64,000 nucleotides of DNA, from contig NW_019775521.1 of NCBI RefSeq assembly GCF_001039355.2, positions 1,684-65,683 of the forward strand. Direction: 5' to 3'. Position numbers and translations under genes: made by a program. The first letter of the stretch is position 1. The number at the start of each line of letters is the position of its first letter. This DNA comes from Lingula anatina. Its lineage: Eukaryota > Brachiopoda > Lingulata > Lingulida > Lingulidae. Below the pieces are notes generated by a model. The model had not been told where the DNA came from. It did no database searches and was given only the letters and a program-made list of their open reading frames with translations. Shown piece by piece: positions 48,775-61,507 of this stretch.

Positions 48775-51700
48775 TTAGTTTTCACATTCGACCGGCCCCA
48801 AGGTGAAGTAGGCTTGTTCACCGGCGTTTCCCGTATCACCAAATCTCAGCTCTGTCACCGGAAGTTTACTGACGTCAGTTATGTAGCCCTCGTCTTGACG
48901 CCAAGTTAGGTCGTTCATGTCGCAGTTGCACTCGTGTCCTTAGAAAAATAAAATTGTAACCTGAACAAGTTTCCAGAACATTTGAGATCATTTGTATAGT
49001 AAAAACACGCATAAATAAAACGGTTAGAATATTGAATAATATGTATTAAAATGAAATGTAGCTTAGTGCCGTATATGTGACGTCACAATGAAGAAAAAGT
49101 GCAGATTAGTAGAAGGGTCCTTCCGATGGCTTTAGTAAAGTCTAATTATATAGCAAAACTCACCACCAGCGCATGTATTGGTTCTTTTACAAGCGCATCC
49201 TCCCAGTTTTGGATCCCCTCCAGGCAAGTACGTCATGTTTTCACCGTCACGTGACACCCACCACGTAGATTGGCCACCACTACCGCCGGTATTAATGAGA
49301 GCGCCGTGACATTCGTACTTAAAATATTGTTTACAGTTAGATGAATTGCTCATCAGGGCTGTAAGCTGCCTCATGGTGACGTCATACAACACTTTACCTG
49401 TATGATAAGACGAATTGATTTGACGTATTGAATCAGTTATGTACTGCCAAATTGAATTTGGTGTCCTTATCAAACTTTCTATTTAGTTGTTTTATATATA
49501 TCACGGTAGTTTGGTGAAAAAGATGCCACGCGATAATCTTTGTTTTACAAAGACTAGTCCAATGAAAAGAAGACTTCAACGAGTACTTTTGAAATTAAGG
49601 TTGATGAAAAGTTTTTCTGTAGAAAAAATCTTACAAATATGTGATCCAACTTTTTCGTAACCAACCGTCTTAGTTCGGAGACCTCGATCGTGGCCGATGG
49701 AAGCCGTAGGGGGTGATGACGTCATGTTACACCACACGTAGAAAGCTTGAACGCCGCCTTTACCGTCCACGTCCAGTAAATAGTGGCCGTCTTGGTGGTG
49801 ACCATTTCTCTTCCACTCGGAGCAGCTAGAATATACTGAAAATGCAACATCGGATAAAACGTTGCTGAAAACCATTACTCGATTGCCATGCTGATTTGCA
49901 TAATCTGGATGTCTTCCCGCCGTAAATATTACATTTTATTCATTTAGAATCAAACCGTGTTTATATGTAGCGCTAAGAGGTGATTTTTCATTTATCATTT
50001 ATGAAAATGTAATCTAGCACTCCGCCAACATTTCACTCTACGGGTATGTTTCTGACCGACGTATTGTGAGGATCCTTTCTTACTACCACCCGGCATTAAT
50101 TTAAAATAAACCCTTAAAGTTATCCCCACAGCTGGGAGCGTCAGGCTCTCGTCTTGGGGTAACACGATCCTTAAAATTGCTGCAGAAATTCCCAGGTGTT
50201 TTGTCTGAGGGCTCATTTCCATTGAAACTATCCACCTATGTAGATCGATTGAACTCTGTTGGGACTCTCGCCGAATGCAATCAGTTTATGAAATGAGCAG
50301 GGCTCTTCTTTCCAACCAGCTTTTCCTTATTCTACTCGACGCCAGGAGAGGGCGTATATATCTGTAAAGCTGATTTCACTTAGCGAGGTTTCCCGCGGAG
50401 TGGGATCCATTTACGCAGACTGAAATATTCTGAATGGGAATTAAACTTTGCACACGGAGAAGAATGAAACGGCCCCAAGCTGCAGCCTGTACGTTCAACA
50501 CAGGTCCGCCTCTAGAAGGCAAAGCTGCGTTATACATGTATATGGATCTGATTGGTAACTAGTCTTGAAACAAATTAAAACTTCTAAGTCAGTGAAATAT
50601 TATCTGAAAGTACTTAATACATGCCGAATTACAATGTGTGAATATCATTTGTGCATTGTGACAAGGACCACCCTATCTCAACTTCCAATGATTGAATTAA
50701 TAATATATAAATTCTAAAACATTATAGTAAATTTATTTTCCATACAGCGAACCCTCACTGTATGTACAGCATAAAGAGAGGTTTATTTTGATTTCCTTAA
50801 CTATTTACGGACAAGGAAAATTATGGAACTTACAGAAAAATCACCCAGTTTATCGTATCACATGCAAGAATACAAGGCCGTATACCTTTAGAAGAGGCAT
50901 CAACTTTCAACAATAACTGCGCTCTTTCGTTTTCAATTCTGTTTAACCATAGCAGAACATTCCCTTGCTCTTTCTCTAGGGTCTGAAGTCTTGTTAGCAC
51001 GGGCGCAAGTTCCGCTCTTGTTGCATTGTTAGCGGAAATAACAGTTTGTAGAAGAGGCTGTAACTCATGACGGGTCACTGCATCTAAACTGTTCAATGCC
51101 GACCGTATCTTCTGGATTACCATGGTGACGTTGTCGTATTTCATACTAACCGCCTGGAGAGATACCAAAGAGCATGGTTTTAACGAGTGATTAAAATGGA
51201 AAGTCGAGGCTCTTCTTATCGCCGAACTAACAGCACAAGAATCCTTTTTTCTATGTGTCCTTTATAATATTAAATACAGTATACAACTGTCTGTAAGCAT
51301 ACCTAGAAAATCGGAAACATGTTTTCTCGTAGTATTCTTAAATCTAAATCACAGAGATTCTTGGATAAATTTATACTTAAGATATTCTTAAAAATAACGT
51401 TTTAATATTATCTTTGCCAGTCTTCACCACCTTTTTTCTGCAACAACATTGGAAAAGAAAAATAAATCACCTGTATGATTTGAATGGGGAACCCAGAATT
51501 ACACGTAACAGTAGGGCCTATAGTATTTAATTTTTATATTTCTCTATATCTGTTAACAAACATACAAACAAACACGTTGTAAGCAGACTTAAACTAATTA
51601 GGAAAATACGCTTTCTGATTGTATTAAAAAATGTAGATGTCAAAGATTCTAAGATTCACATGTAAGATTTTTAAAAGAAATTGCAAGTGTCCAACTTATT

Positions 51701-52036
51701 TTGCCACGGAGGCCGAGTACCGTTTTTGCACACTCGATAAAAATACAAAAGAAAGATAAAAGAAATTACCTGTGTAAGCAGACTCTGTTCAAGAAGCATA
51801 TTTTGAAGTTTCACCAACTTCATTAGGACTGTGTCTCCATCTTTGCCAGTGGTGTCACAGGTTCCGTGGTGGCCGAGGTTGACGTGGTAAACGCATTGAC
51901 TGTCTTCAAAAGAGCATCCCGCTATGGGCTTTCCTTGGAGAGAATCTACATCTGCCTTAGCGGCAACGGTTACATAACCAACCGCTAAGAAGCAGTGCAA
52001 AATTAGCAAACTAACGGTAGGTTTATGCCGGAACAT
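48775..52036 (-). CDS. Secreted fibrinogen-like family member 4 (complete)
   Basis: Exons A 51770-52036, B 50886-51153, C 49635-49835, D 49164-49397, E 48775-48938; 377 residues. Signal peptide MFRHKPTVSLLILHCFLAVG, then GCSFEDSQCVYHVNLGHHGTC. Exon B has the coiled coil with NVT and NAT sequons. The fibrinogen-like exons carry the 15-residue loop HGALINTGGSGGQST before WWVSRDGENMTYLPGGDPK; Tyr-Leu-Pro here replaces the Tyr-Trp-Pro of members 1, 3, 5 and 6. Exon D opens with GKVLYDV where the others have RVLYDV. The C-B intron holds a B-like palindrome (50215-50445). Almost identical to truncated member 2. Confidence 0.85.
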
Positions 52037-53323
52037 AGTTATTGCTTGAAACTCGATCCACAATGCTGTGGACTGAAAAATGTCGTTGGTTTCCCACGAC
52101 CGGTTATCGATAACCTTGGATTAAAGATCACCCAAGGTTAAGCAATATCAGATAAAAGTGTTTAATAGTTTTACCAAATCACCTTAATAAGACGATTTTA
52201 TCGGGAGTTTTTCTTAGCTGCAAAATTTCACTCAAGATAAAGATGTATAAAGATAAATAAAACCAAACACTTGCATTCCCCCTGTCGCTTCTTTGTTTAC
52301 CCAAGACTTGGAAATCTCAGAGTTAAAGTTATTCAACTAGAGGGCAACCCTGTGTCGCAAAATATAGAAAATAATGACGCATATATCACCACGATCACAA
52401 AACATCTTTAAGTATGTACACTGTATTTGATTGGAGCTTACTGTAACTGATTGTGCCAGTTGTGCAAGTTGTTGGCGGAAGTAAGTATAATTTCGAAATG
52501 TGTTAATTTACGCACGTTGAATCATACTGAGTGTTTTAATTTACTTTGGACATATGCATCAGGAACTATAGATGAGGTGGAATGGCGCATTGTGGTAAAA
52601 ATCAAGCCACTCTCATGACGACTTAAAACCAGAAACAGTGAATTAAGTTGAATAACAGATATGAAATGAAGGTTAGAATTGAATCTAGTTCTAAAGTATC
52701 TTTTATCATTTGATATTTTTGACAATGGATTCCTTAACACCAATTTAAAAAAGGAATATTTGTAATTCTGCGACTATTGTTTATTCTATTATTCCTTGCA
52801 TAACTGCTGTGGTCAATTAACCAGTATCTAAATAATCGACGATTTAAGATTGGGAACATCTTCTGACAAAGTCTCTCTAATGATGTGGTGAATACCTTGT
52901 TCATATCGTACATGTTGGACCAAGCATAAATAACCGAATTAGTTAACAATAATTTGAGTCGTGCAACTAATGAGGTACTTAGTAACTATCCAAAAAACTA
53001 CAAGCAATGTTACTAATGCGAAAGCTTTGTATATCATTAAAAGGTGCGATGTGGGTAGGGAATAAACAGTGTACGCCAACACACAGCTTGGGATATTCCA
53101 CAACTTCCTAGATCAGACTCTAAATTTTTCTCGCTTAGTCCTTTGCATCTATAGCCTTAATTTAATTACTGTATCTATTAAGTATTATCAAAATCTGCTA
53201 CTGAATCAGTAAAATGCCGTATGTCTAAATTATGTTAAATCAATAACTCATTACTTTATCATTTACGGTGTTGCCTGGCGATTTATAAAATACATTTAAC
53301 ATAATTATTGTTCTTTGGGAATG
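52037..53323. other. Spacer between members 4 and 5
   Basis: Non-coding. Conserved upstream block at about 52136-52165, then the recurring 3'-flank blocks (CCACTCTCATGACGACTTAA at about 52608 and GTCTCTCTAATGATGTGG at about 52871). Confidence 0.6.
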
Positions 53324-55789
53324 TCAGTTTTCACATTCAACTGGCCCCAAGGTGAAGTAGGCTTGTTCACTGGCGTCTCCCGTATCGCCAAATCTCAACT
53401 CTGTCACCGGAAGTTTAGTGACGTCAGTGATGTAGCCCTCATCTTGGCGCCAAGTATTGTCGTTCATGTTACAGTTGCATTTGAATCCTAAAAATATAAA
53501 TTAAAGCCTAGACAAGTTTCTAAAAAAGATCAGATAATTTGCATGGTAGAAAATGTATAAGTAAACGGTAAGAATACTGAATAAAATGTATCATAAAAAT
53601 GTATCTTGGTGTCGTATATCTGACTTCACATTGAAGAAAAAGTATAGATCAGTAGTCTGGTAAAATATTCAGTACACCCAATGGCTAAAGTAAAATTTTA
53701 CATGCATAATATATCGGAGAAACTCACCACCAGCGCATGTATTGGTTCTTTTACAAGGGCATCCTCCCAGTTTGGGATCCCCTCCAGGCCAATACGTCAT
53801 CTTTTCGCCGTCACGTGACACCCACCATGAAGATACAATTGAAACTGCATAACATTCGTACTTGAAATGCTGTTTACAGTTAGTCGAGTTGGCCATCAGG
53901 GCTGTAAGCTGCCTCATTGTGACGTCATATAAAACACGGACTGTAGGATGGAAAAGCAGTATATTTGACGTATTGAAACAGATAGGCACTACCAAATTGG
54001 ATTTACTGGTCTCCATATAAACTAATAATAAATGCCAATTTATTACAAATACTGGGGATCACCCATCATACAAAAAGTCTTGAACAAGTTAACTGAAATT
54101 CATGGTGATGCAAAAATCCTATCTATAAAAAAAGGAGCATACAGATGTGAGATCCCGGTAGTTCGTGGCCATCCGTCTTAGTTCGTAGACCTTGGTCGTG
54201 ACCGATAGACGCCGTGGGGGGTGATGACGTCATGTTACACCACACGTAGAAAGCAGGAACGCCGCCTTTACCGTCCACGTCCAGTAAATAGTGGCCGTCC
54301 TGGTCGTGACCATTTCTCTTCCACTCGGAGCAGCTAGAATAAACTGATAATGCAACATCGGATAAAACGGAACCATTACCCGAGTACAGTCTTGCTATAA
54401 ATTTAAAGGGATAATAATTCTTCGTTTCGGCCAAATAATGAATTTTCCTGGAGTAAACAACAATTTTCCCATACTTACCAATGGTTAATGAATCCATTTT
54501 TACATTCAGAGTTAGTCCCTGTTTTTTTTCTAAAAAGTTTGGTTTTTTGTTAAAATCTCTCAAGAGATTTTGACAGAGTATAGCCATCAGTGGAGATCAC
54601 GTTGTCTAAAGACAAGCTCAGATATCAGATCAATAGCTCTAACTGCCGTTTTTGTGGCAAAACAGAATATTTTATAATTCTGAGTTATTCACAATGTTTT
54701 TATTGTGAAATATAGATCTCGTACGAAGAGTTATTATCCCTTTAAGAATATGAATCAAAGTAACTTTAAAAAAGAGTTTTAAGAGAGACTGTCATAATTA
54801 CTTTCAGATTTTGTATAAAATGGCAATGACATTCCACAATTTTGGGGCATAAACAATTAAAGCGTGCAACATGCAACAAGACTGACCCCCACCTTTAGAA
54901 GAGGCATCTGCTTTCGACAATAACTGCGCTCTTTCGTTTTCAATTCTCGTTAACCACAGCAGCAAGTTCTCTTGCTCTTTCTCCAAAATATGAAGTCTCG
55001 TTACCGCAGATGCCAATTCTGCTCTTGTGGCATTGTTAGCAGAAACGGCAGCTTGTAATAGGGGTAGCAAAACCCGATGTGTGACTCCGTCTAGACTGTT
55101 CAAGACTGACTGCAACTTCTGGATTGCCATGGTGACGTTGTCGTATTTCATAGAAACCGCCTGGAGAAATACCATTGAGCATTGCTTTAACGAGGGATTA
55201 AAATTGGGGAGGGGGATTGATGCTTTCTTTCACGCCTTTTTAGCAGCATTTTTTTTTTCAAATTAATCTTGATGTATTAGCATGCAAAAAACACACTTAC
55301 CTTAATCAGGAAAATACTCATTCTGACGTACGTTATTCTAAAATCTAGATCACAAAATTTCTAAGACTTTATATGTAAAAATATCACAAAACTTCACCCT
55401 TTTCAGAATACCCAAAGATACACATACACCTTTTCACTACATTCTGCTAAGTGATAACCCTTACAACATTGGTCTGCTGTCCTCTTAAAAACGTGATGGC
55501 AAAACCACACCAAATAAAAAGAAACCACCTGTGTGAGCAGACTCTGTTCAAGAAGCTTATTTTGAAGTTCCGCCAACTTCACTAGGGCTGTGTCTCCATC
55601 TTTGCCAGTGATGTCACACGTTCCGAGGTGGCCGAGGTTGACTTGGTACACACATTGACCGTCTTTAAAGGAGCATCCTGCTACGGGCTTTCCTTGGAGA
55701 GAATCTACATCTGCTTTAGCGGTAACAGACCCAACCGACAAAAAGCAATGCAAGTTTAGCAAACAAAAGATAAATTTTAGCTGGAACAT
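53324..55789 (-). CDS. Secreted fibrinogen-like family member 5 (complete, shortest loop)
   Basis: Exons A 55529-55789, B 54893-55160, C 54143-54343, D 53728-53940, E 53324-53487; 368 residues. Signal peptide MFQLKFIFCLLNLHCFLSVG; GCSFKDGQCVYQVNLGHLGTC. The loop between YEC and WWVSRDGE is only YAVSIVSS (8 residues), seven fewer than member 1, which makes exon D 213 bases but keeps the frame. Exon C ends in GSHIC-type sequence with donor GTATG. The stop is TGA instead of TAA. It shares with member 6 the exon B start AVSMKYDNVT/AISMKYDNVT with GVTHRVLLPLLQ, so 5 and 6 form a subgroup. The upstream GATA-containing block is not evident. Confidence 0.85.
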
Positions 55790-57203
55790 CGTTACTACTT
55801 GGTCAGTGAAGGATGAAGGTTTGTGAATAATTTATATAAATATTGTGATTAAGTTCAGTATTATTGGTTGTTTTAAATGGTATCTTAATCCTTTCTTTGT
55901 GTGCGTTTCATTCACAATAATTCTTCATTCTGCTATCTGAATTTATTATAGACTTAAACGGTGTGTTTTAAATTGTATCTTGAAGTTCTTTGTGTTTTGT
56001 CAGGTACTAACATAATATCCAAACTGATAGTTTGAAAGCAAAGTTGAAAACTATTCATTTTTGTTATCTAAGCGTAATGATATGATTGTGAGCATCTCTA
56101 TTCATTGAAGAAAACACACAGTTATAAATGTAATTGTTAGCGGGAAATAAGCACTTTTTCCTCTTCCCTCCATATTATTAGCTGCGCACTTTACATTTTT
56201 ATTCGATCAAACTCTTCAACTGTTACTGGGTTAGCTGATATCCAGAAATACATTCTAAAAATCACGTTATTTTTATTATAAAAACCGTGCCTGTATCTGA
56301 AATCTGACGCGTTCATTGTGTAAAATAGAAGCTATCTTTTAAAGAGTGACCCTCTTTGGTGTGGACTGACCAATGTAAGCTGGTTATCGATTAGCGTAGG
56401 TTTTTGGTGACCTACGGTAAATTCAGGTTGTGCCAGATTGAAGGATTGCGGAATGCATCAGCGGTGTGCCATTTCATTCGTTTATCTTCGTCTGCCTGTT
56501 TATACGGAAGCACTACTGAATGCGTTAGTAGTGAAAAGATTTTAGTGTTTTTATTGCGTTCGTATTGTGTTCGAGTTACGTTGTCTTCATCCTAAACCCT
56601 TAATGTCTCACAAACTTTCACAGTTCCATTCACAGCAAGAAAGAAGGCGGCAAACTTAAGTAACGAGTGCCACGCTTGTGGAAGTGACGTACTCCATAGA
56701 GAAAAATTGCTACAAAATTTTAAGTCCAGTTATAGATTTAAAAACTTATTTCATTTGAAATACGACTAGAAGACTTACTATTTTATTGCGAAATGCATTG
56801 TAAAGATCAATAACTTTACTAAAAAGTGAAAAGGAAATTCAATCGTGCTGATATTATGCCCGCTTTTCTTGTCAAATAAAGCCTGGAATTTGGAATTTAA
56901 ATCTAAAACGGACCCAAATAAAAATCATCTGCCCACATCCCACTCAATTAAACTGCAGCTAACAAGTTTCATGGTTTCAACAAATCACGCACGACCTAGC
57001 ACGAAAATCCATGCGCACTCATATTGACGATTCTGATATGTAGGCCTACTGTCTGTTAACACAGACAGTAGGGCCTACATCAGAATCGTCAATGATAGGA
57101 GTGCTAACGCATGAATTTTCGTGCTAGCACGACCATGCTACCGTATGGTCTCGCCATCAGATTCAAACATTACATTTAACGCTTATAATGTTCATTAAGA
57201 ATG
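55790..57203. other. Spacer between members 5 and 6
   Basis: AT-rich, non-coding, without the flank blocks of members 1-5. Contains a palindrome at 56988-57135. Confidence 0.6.
56988..57135. repeat. ~145-bp palindromic element
   Basis: Left arm CACGACCTAGCACGAAAATC ... TTGACGATTCTGATATGTAG and the right arm ending ATGAATTTTCGTGCTAGCAC pair over about 70 bases with small gaps. The centre CTGTCTGTTAACACAGACAG is itself a palindrome. Confidence 0.8.
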
Positions 57204-59612
57204 TTAATTTTCGCACTGGACCGGTCCCAATGTGAAATAGGCGAGTTCATCGCTGCGTCCTGTATCGCCAAATCTCAGCTCTGACACCGGAAGTTTAGTG
57301 ACGTCAGTGATGTAACCCTCGTCTTGACGCCAAGTATGGTCGTTCATGTCGCAGTTGCACTTGTTCCCTTAGAAACATAAAATAGTAACCTGTGCAAGTT
57401 TTCAAAAACAGAGGGAATAATTTTATGGCAGTTTACAAATATTTGAATCAAAACACAGTGCGGGTTCTAACGTAGCTCAATGTCAGATACAATGTAGCCT
57501 ATGTGACGACCCACTAAGCACAATTTAAGTGCAGATTATTGGATTCGTGAAGTATTCAGTACTTCCAATGGTTAATGTAAAATTTTAAATACATAACATA
57601 CCGGGGTAACTCACCGAACTCACCGCCAGCGCATGTATTTGTTCTTTCACAAGCGCATCCTCCCAGTTTGGGATCCCCTCCAGGCCAGTAAGTCATGCTT
57701 TCGCCGTCACGTGACACCCACCATGAATTGGAGGGAACACGAAAGCCGTTTGCGCCAATAGAAGCTGAATAACATTCGTACTTCAAATGCTGTTTACAGT
57801 TAGTCGAGTTGGCCATCAGGGCTGTAAGCTGCCTGATGGTGACGTCATACAAAACACGAACTGTGAGATGGAAAAATAAAAGATACCGGTATATGTCCTA
57901 TTGAAGCAGTTAGGCAACGCCAATTTGAATTTGGACGCTTTATAAAATCTCTCTTGTTATGTTTTACTGTTAATGGCCGAACAATCTCCCTAACCCCAAT
58001 CAAAGGTTTTTATATTTATGAAACTTAGGTGGAATGTGAACAGGAAGGTGAATTTGACTATGGGCATTTGAGAAAAGTATAGCAAACAATCAAAAGTCGT
58101 TTTAATGAAATATTTAGCTTATATATTCGATCGTGCTTACTGGTGTTTTAATAATTGTAATAAATTGTGTTTGATTTGCTCATCAGATAAAAAAGGAACT
58201 TAAACGAGTCATTCAGAAATTCAAGGTGAGAAAAACATACAAACGTGTGATCCTGCTGATTCATGACCATCCGTCTTAGTTCGGAGACCTTGGTCGTGGC
58301 CGATGGACGCCGTAGGTGGTGATGACGTCATGGTGCACCACACGTAAAAAGCTGGAACGCCGCCTTTACCGTCCACGTCCAGTAAATAGTGGCCGTCCTT
58401 GTCGTGACCATTTCTCTTCCACTCGGAGCAGCTAGAATAAACTGATAATGCAACATGGAATGAAACAATGTTCGAGAACCATGACCCAATTCCGTGCTGT
58501 TTAGCATGATTTCAGTGCTTTCTGGTCGTCAAAATTATATTTTAATTTTTAAGAATCAAATCACATTGATGTGTAAAGCGAAGAGTTGATTTTTATTTCT
58601 TGCAATGAAATGTAATCTAGAACTCCACAATCGTTTCACTTCATGGATATGTTTTGACCGACGCAGGATCTTTGGTATTTGAGCTAATCATTTATTAACG
58701 AGGGCAATCATCAAAATTACAGATAACTCTCCTAGTGTGTATCACATACAATAAAATAGGGCCCTACCCTGAGAAGAAGCATCTACTTTCGACAAGACCT
58801 GCGCTCTTTCGTTTTCAATTCTAGTTAACCAAAGCAGCAAATTCCCTTGCTCTTTCTCTAGGGTTTGAAGTCTTGTTAGCACGGACGCAAGTTCCGCTCT
58901 TGTGGCATTGTTTGCAGAAACAGCGGTTTGTAGAAGGGGTAGCAAAACCCGATGTGTGACTCCGTCTAGACTGTTCAAGACCGACTGCAACTTCTGGGTT
59001 ACCATGGTGACGTTGTCGTATTTCATAGAAATCGCCTGGAGAGAAACCATAGGGCACTGTTTAAATAAGGGATTAAAGTCGGGGGGGGGGGGGTGCTTTA
59101 CTTAACGCCTTTTTATCAGTAAATTTTAAAATAAATCTTTATATATTTACTTGCAAACAAACACACTTAACTTAATTGGGGAAATTCGCTTTCTGGTATT
59201 ATTCTAAAATCTAGAGCACTAAGTAGTTTAAAACTTGACATTAATATATTCTAAAATTTTTACTATCTTCAGCTACCTTTATCCCTTACAAAATTGGTCG
59301 AGTTCCCAACGTGATGGCAAAACATCACAACGAAAGAAAAATCACCTGTGTGAGCAGACTCTGTTCAAGAAGCTTATTTTGAAGTTCCGCCAACTTCACC
59401 AGAGCTGTGTCTCCATCTTTGCCAGTGGTGTCACACGTTCCACGGTGGTCGAGATTGACTTGGTACACACATTGACCGTCTTTAAAGGAGCATCCTGCTA
59501 CGGGCTTTCCTTGGAGAGAGCCTACATCTGTCTTAGGGGCAACAGTTTCAGAACCAACCGTCAAAAAGAAGTGCAAGCTTGTAAAACTTACAGTAAGTAT
59601 TAGTCGGAACAT
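57204..59612 (-). CDS. Secreted fibrinogen-like family member 6 (complete, longest loop)
   Basis: Exons A 59346-59612, B 58768-59035, C 58241-58441, D 57624-57860, E 57204-57367; 378 residues. Signal peptide MFRLILTVSFTSLHFFLTVG; GCSFKDGQCVYQVNLDHRGTC. Loop YSASIGANGFRVPSNS (16 residues) before WWVSRDGESMTYW. Exon D has two donor-type GTGAGT sites nine bases apart (after 57624 and after 57615), so an in-frame three-residue longer form is possible. Exon E begins GNKCNC and ends in CEN as in the others. It is the most 5' and most diverged copy with member 5; probable founder side of the array, by inference only. Confidence 0.85.
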
Positions 59613-61507
59613 CGTAACTGCTTGGTCAGTGAAGAGTGGTCCTTCTGTTAGTGTGGACTGACAAACGTCCGACTGGTGATCGATAAGCGTAGATAATTAA
59701 AGACCTATGGACAATCTTTGTAAATATCAGGTTTAAGTAACTTATGATAGAGGATCAGCGCATGCTTATGTCACCCTCGCCCCCTGTCGATCTCGTTTAA
59801 GAAAACGCCTAAAAATGTGTCCATATAAAGAATCGGTGACATTATAATAAATCCAATTATTATGATTGTTTTTAGACTGAATCCGCTTTTTATCGAATAA
59901 AGTTTACTAGTAAATGTAAAGAAATTAAAATATGTATCAGATGGTAGTATATAGAGACACGTGTCAAATTACTCATTAGAACTAAAGTAGAGTTTTCACC
60001 TCGATTTTCTTTTTTTTTTCCTACAGGGTTTTGTATCTCTCCGTTTTCAATATTGTTCTTACGCTGCAGCAGTGTGTATATACATCACGCGTTCTGCGAT
60101 GACGACATCTTGTGAGTGGAATGGTAGTTCCTGGAATGGAAGTCCGGTGTCCTTAGATGAGTACAGGTTAGGGCTGATTTTCGTATATGGTGCGAAAATC
60201 ACCTGTGCAGAATAAAGGGAAACGGACAACAGTTCCTAACGGACTACCATCCCTATCACGCCGGCTTAGTGGAGAAACCCCGTGATTGGGCAAGGTTTCT
60301 GATCAGCAGATGTAGCACTGAATCCGAGGCTAAGGAAGCCTGGTAAAAAATGTGCAGCATTGAATCCGAGGCTACAAGCAAATTTGTAAGAGTACTTAGT
60401 GTTAAACAGTCGCCATAAATTAACGTTTGACTACGCCAAACTTCACTATTCATTGTATCACACAAAGGGACATCAGAAAACACAAATTATTTTAATCATT
60501 TATTATGTACTTAATATATACTTTAAAAGTGGTGGTTCAATACGGCCTATATTACAGCCTGCTAGGGATAATCAATTGGCACAGTGACACGCCCCCATGC
60601 TTCTTTTCCAATATTTTGAATATAACACTCCAAACTCTATATCGTTCTTTGACAAACCAGGTAATGCCTTCGGGGATTGCTAGAATATTGATCGTATTTT
60701 CTTTTTGTTTGCTACATCTCTTCAATTACCAAGTGTACAAGGAAAAAATATTTATTTTATATTTTAATCACTGATTAAATTATTTTAACTCCACTCTGAC
60801 TAACAAGACATGTTACACCTTCTAAAATGAAATCTACTTTCTCAAATTCCTAAATATCAAATGCTATAAAATGTCATTGGATTTTTACTTATGTACAGAA
60901 TTTTATACATATCAAATGAAAAAATCTCTTTATGGAAACAAATGAGGCTGGATCTCTTTATCTTTCCCTTCTTGTAAAAAAGCATTGATGAGAGTAGTGT
61001 TCGTCCTAAATAATATACACTGAGCTTTCTGGTAACTGTCCACTTTGTCGTTACAGGAGCAAACTGGCTCAAATGTACCCCACTTCTTTAACTTTACCAA
61101 AAATGGTACCTAAGCTTTTGTTTGTAATTATAATAAAGTGGGCTGTTATAATGATAATTGTGCTTTTGGGCTCATTCAAAAACATTTCTGCTTTAAAGAC
61201 ATATCAAGAGAAAAAAAAATTGGAGAATTTAACAAACATTTTATACTTTTCAGCCAAACTATATGAACATTTTTATCAGCAACTGCAGAAAATCTTTCAC
61301 TTTGTCTTAACCCAGTTTTGAACATAAAAGAATAATGCTCCATTTCTCTCCTGATGAAAACTGTCAAAGATGCTTACATTTTGAATGAACGAATGACATT
61401 TAAACACTTCTCACTTTCATTAAAAATAACTTTTCGATTTCTTTCTGATAATATTTAATTGTCCATGACTGTTATCGCCTAACACACAATGCCAGTTCTC
61501 CTGATGT
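59613..61507. other. Intergenic region between the secreted-protein array and SEC13
   Basis: No exon recognised on either strand. A 17-base phrase, GCA(C/T)TGAATCCGAGGCTA, occurs twice (about 60317 and 60358). AT-rich toward SEC13, whose 3' UTR must be in about 61100-61507; no unambiguous polyadenylation signal chosen. Confidence 0.5.

Noticed and set aside
55027-55266. Plus-strand open frames opposite exon B (also at 58902-59105)
   Set aside because: They are shadows of the coiled-coil exon on the other strand.
29591-59612. Mollusc FREP genes (IgSF plus fibrinogen) or C1q-domain genes
   Set aside because: No immunoglobulin or C1q motif; the C-terminal domain has CASPR-like rather than ficolin-like signatures.
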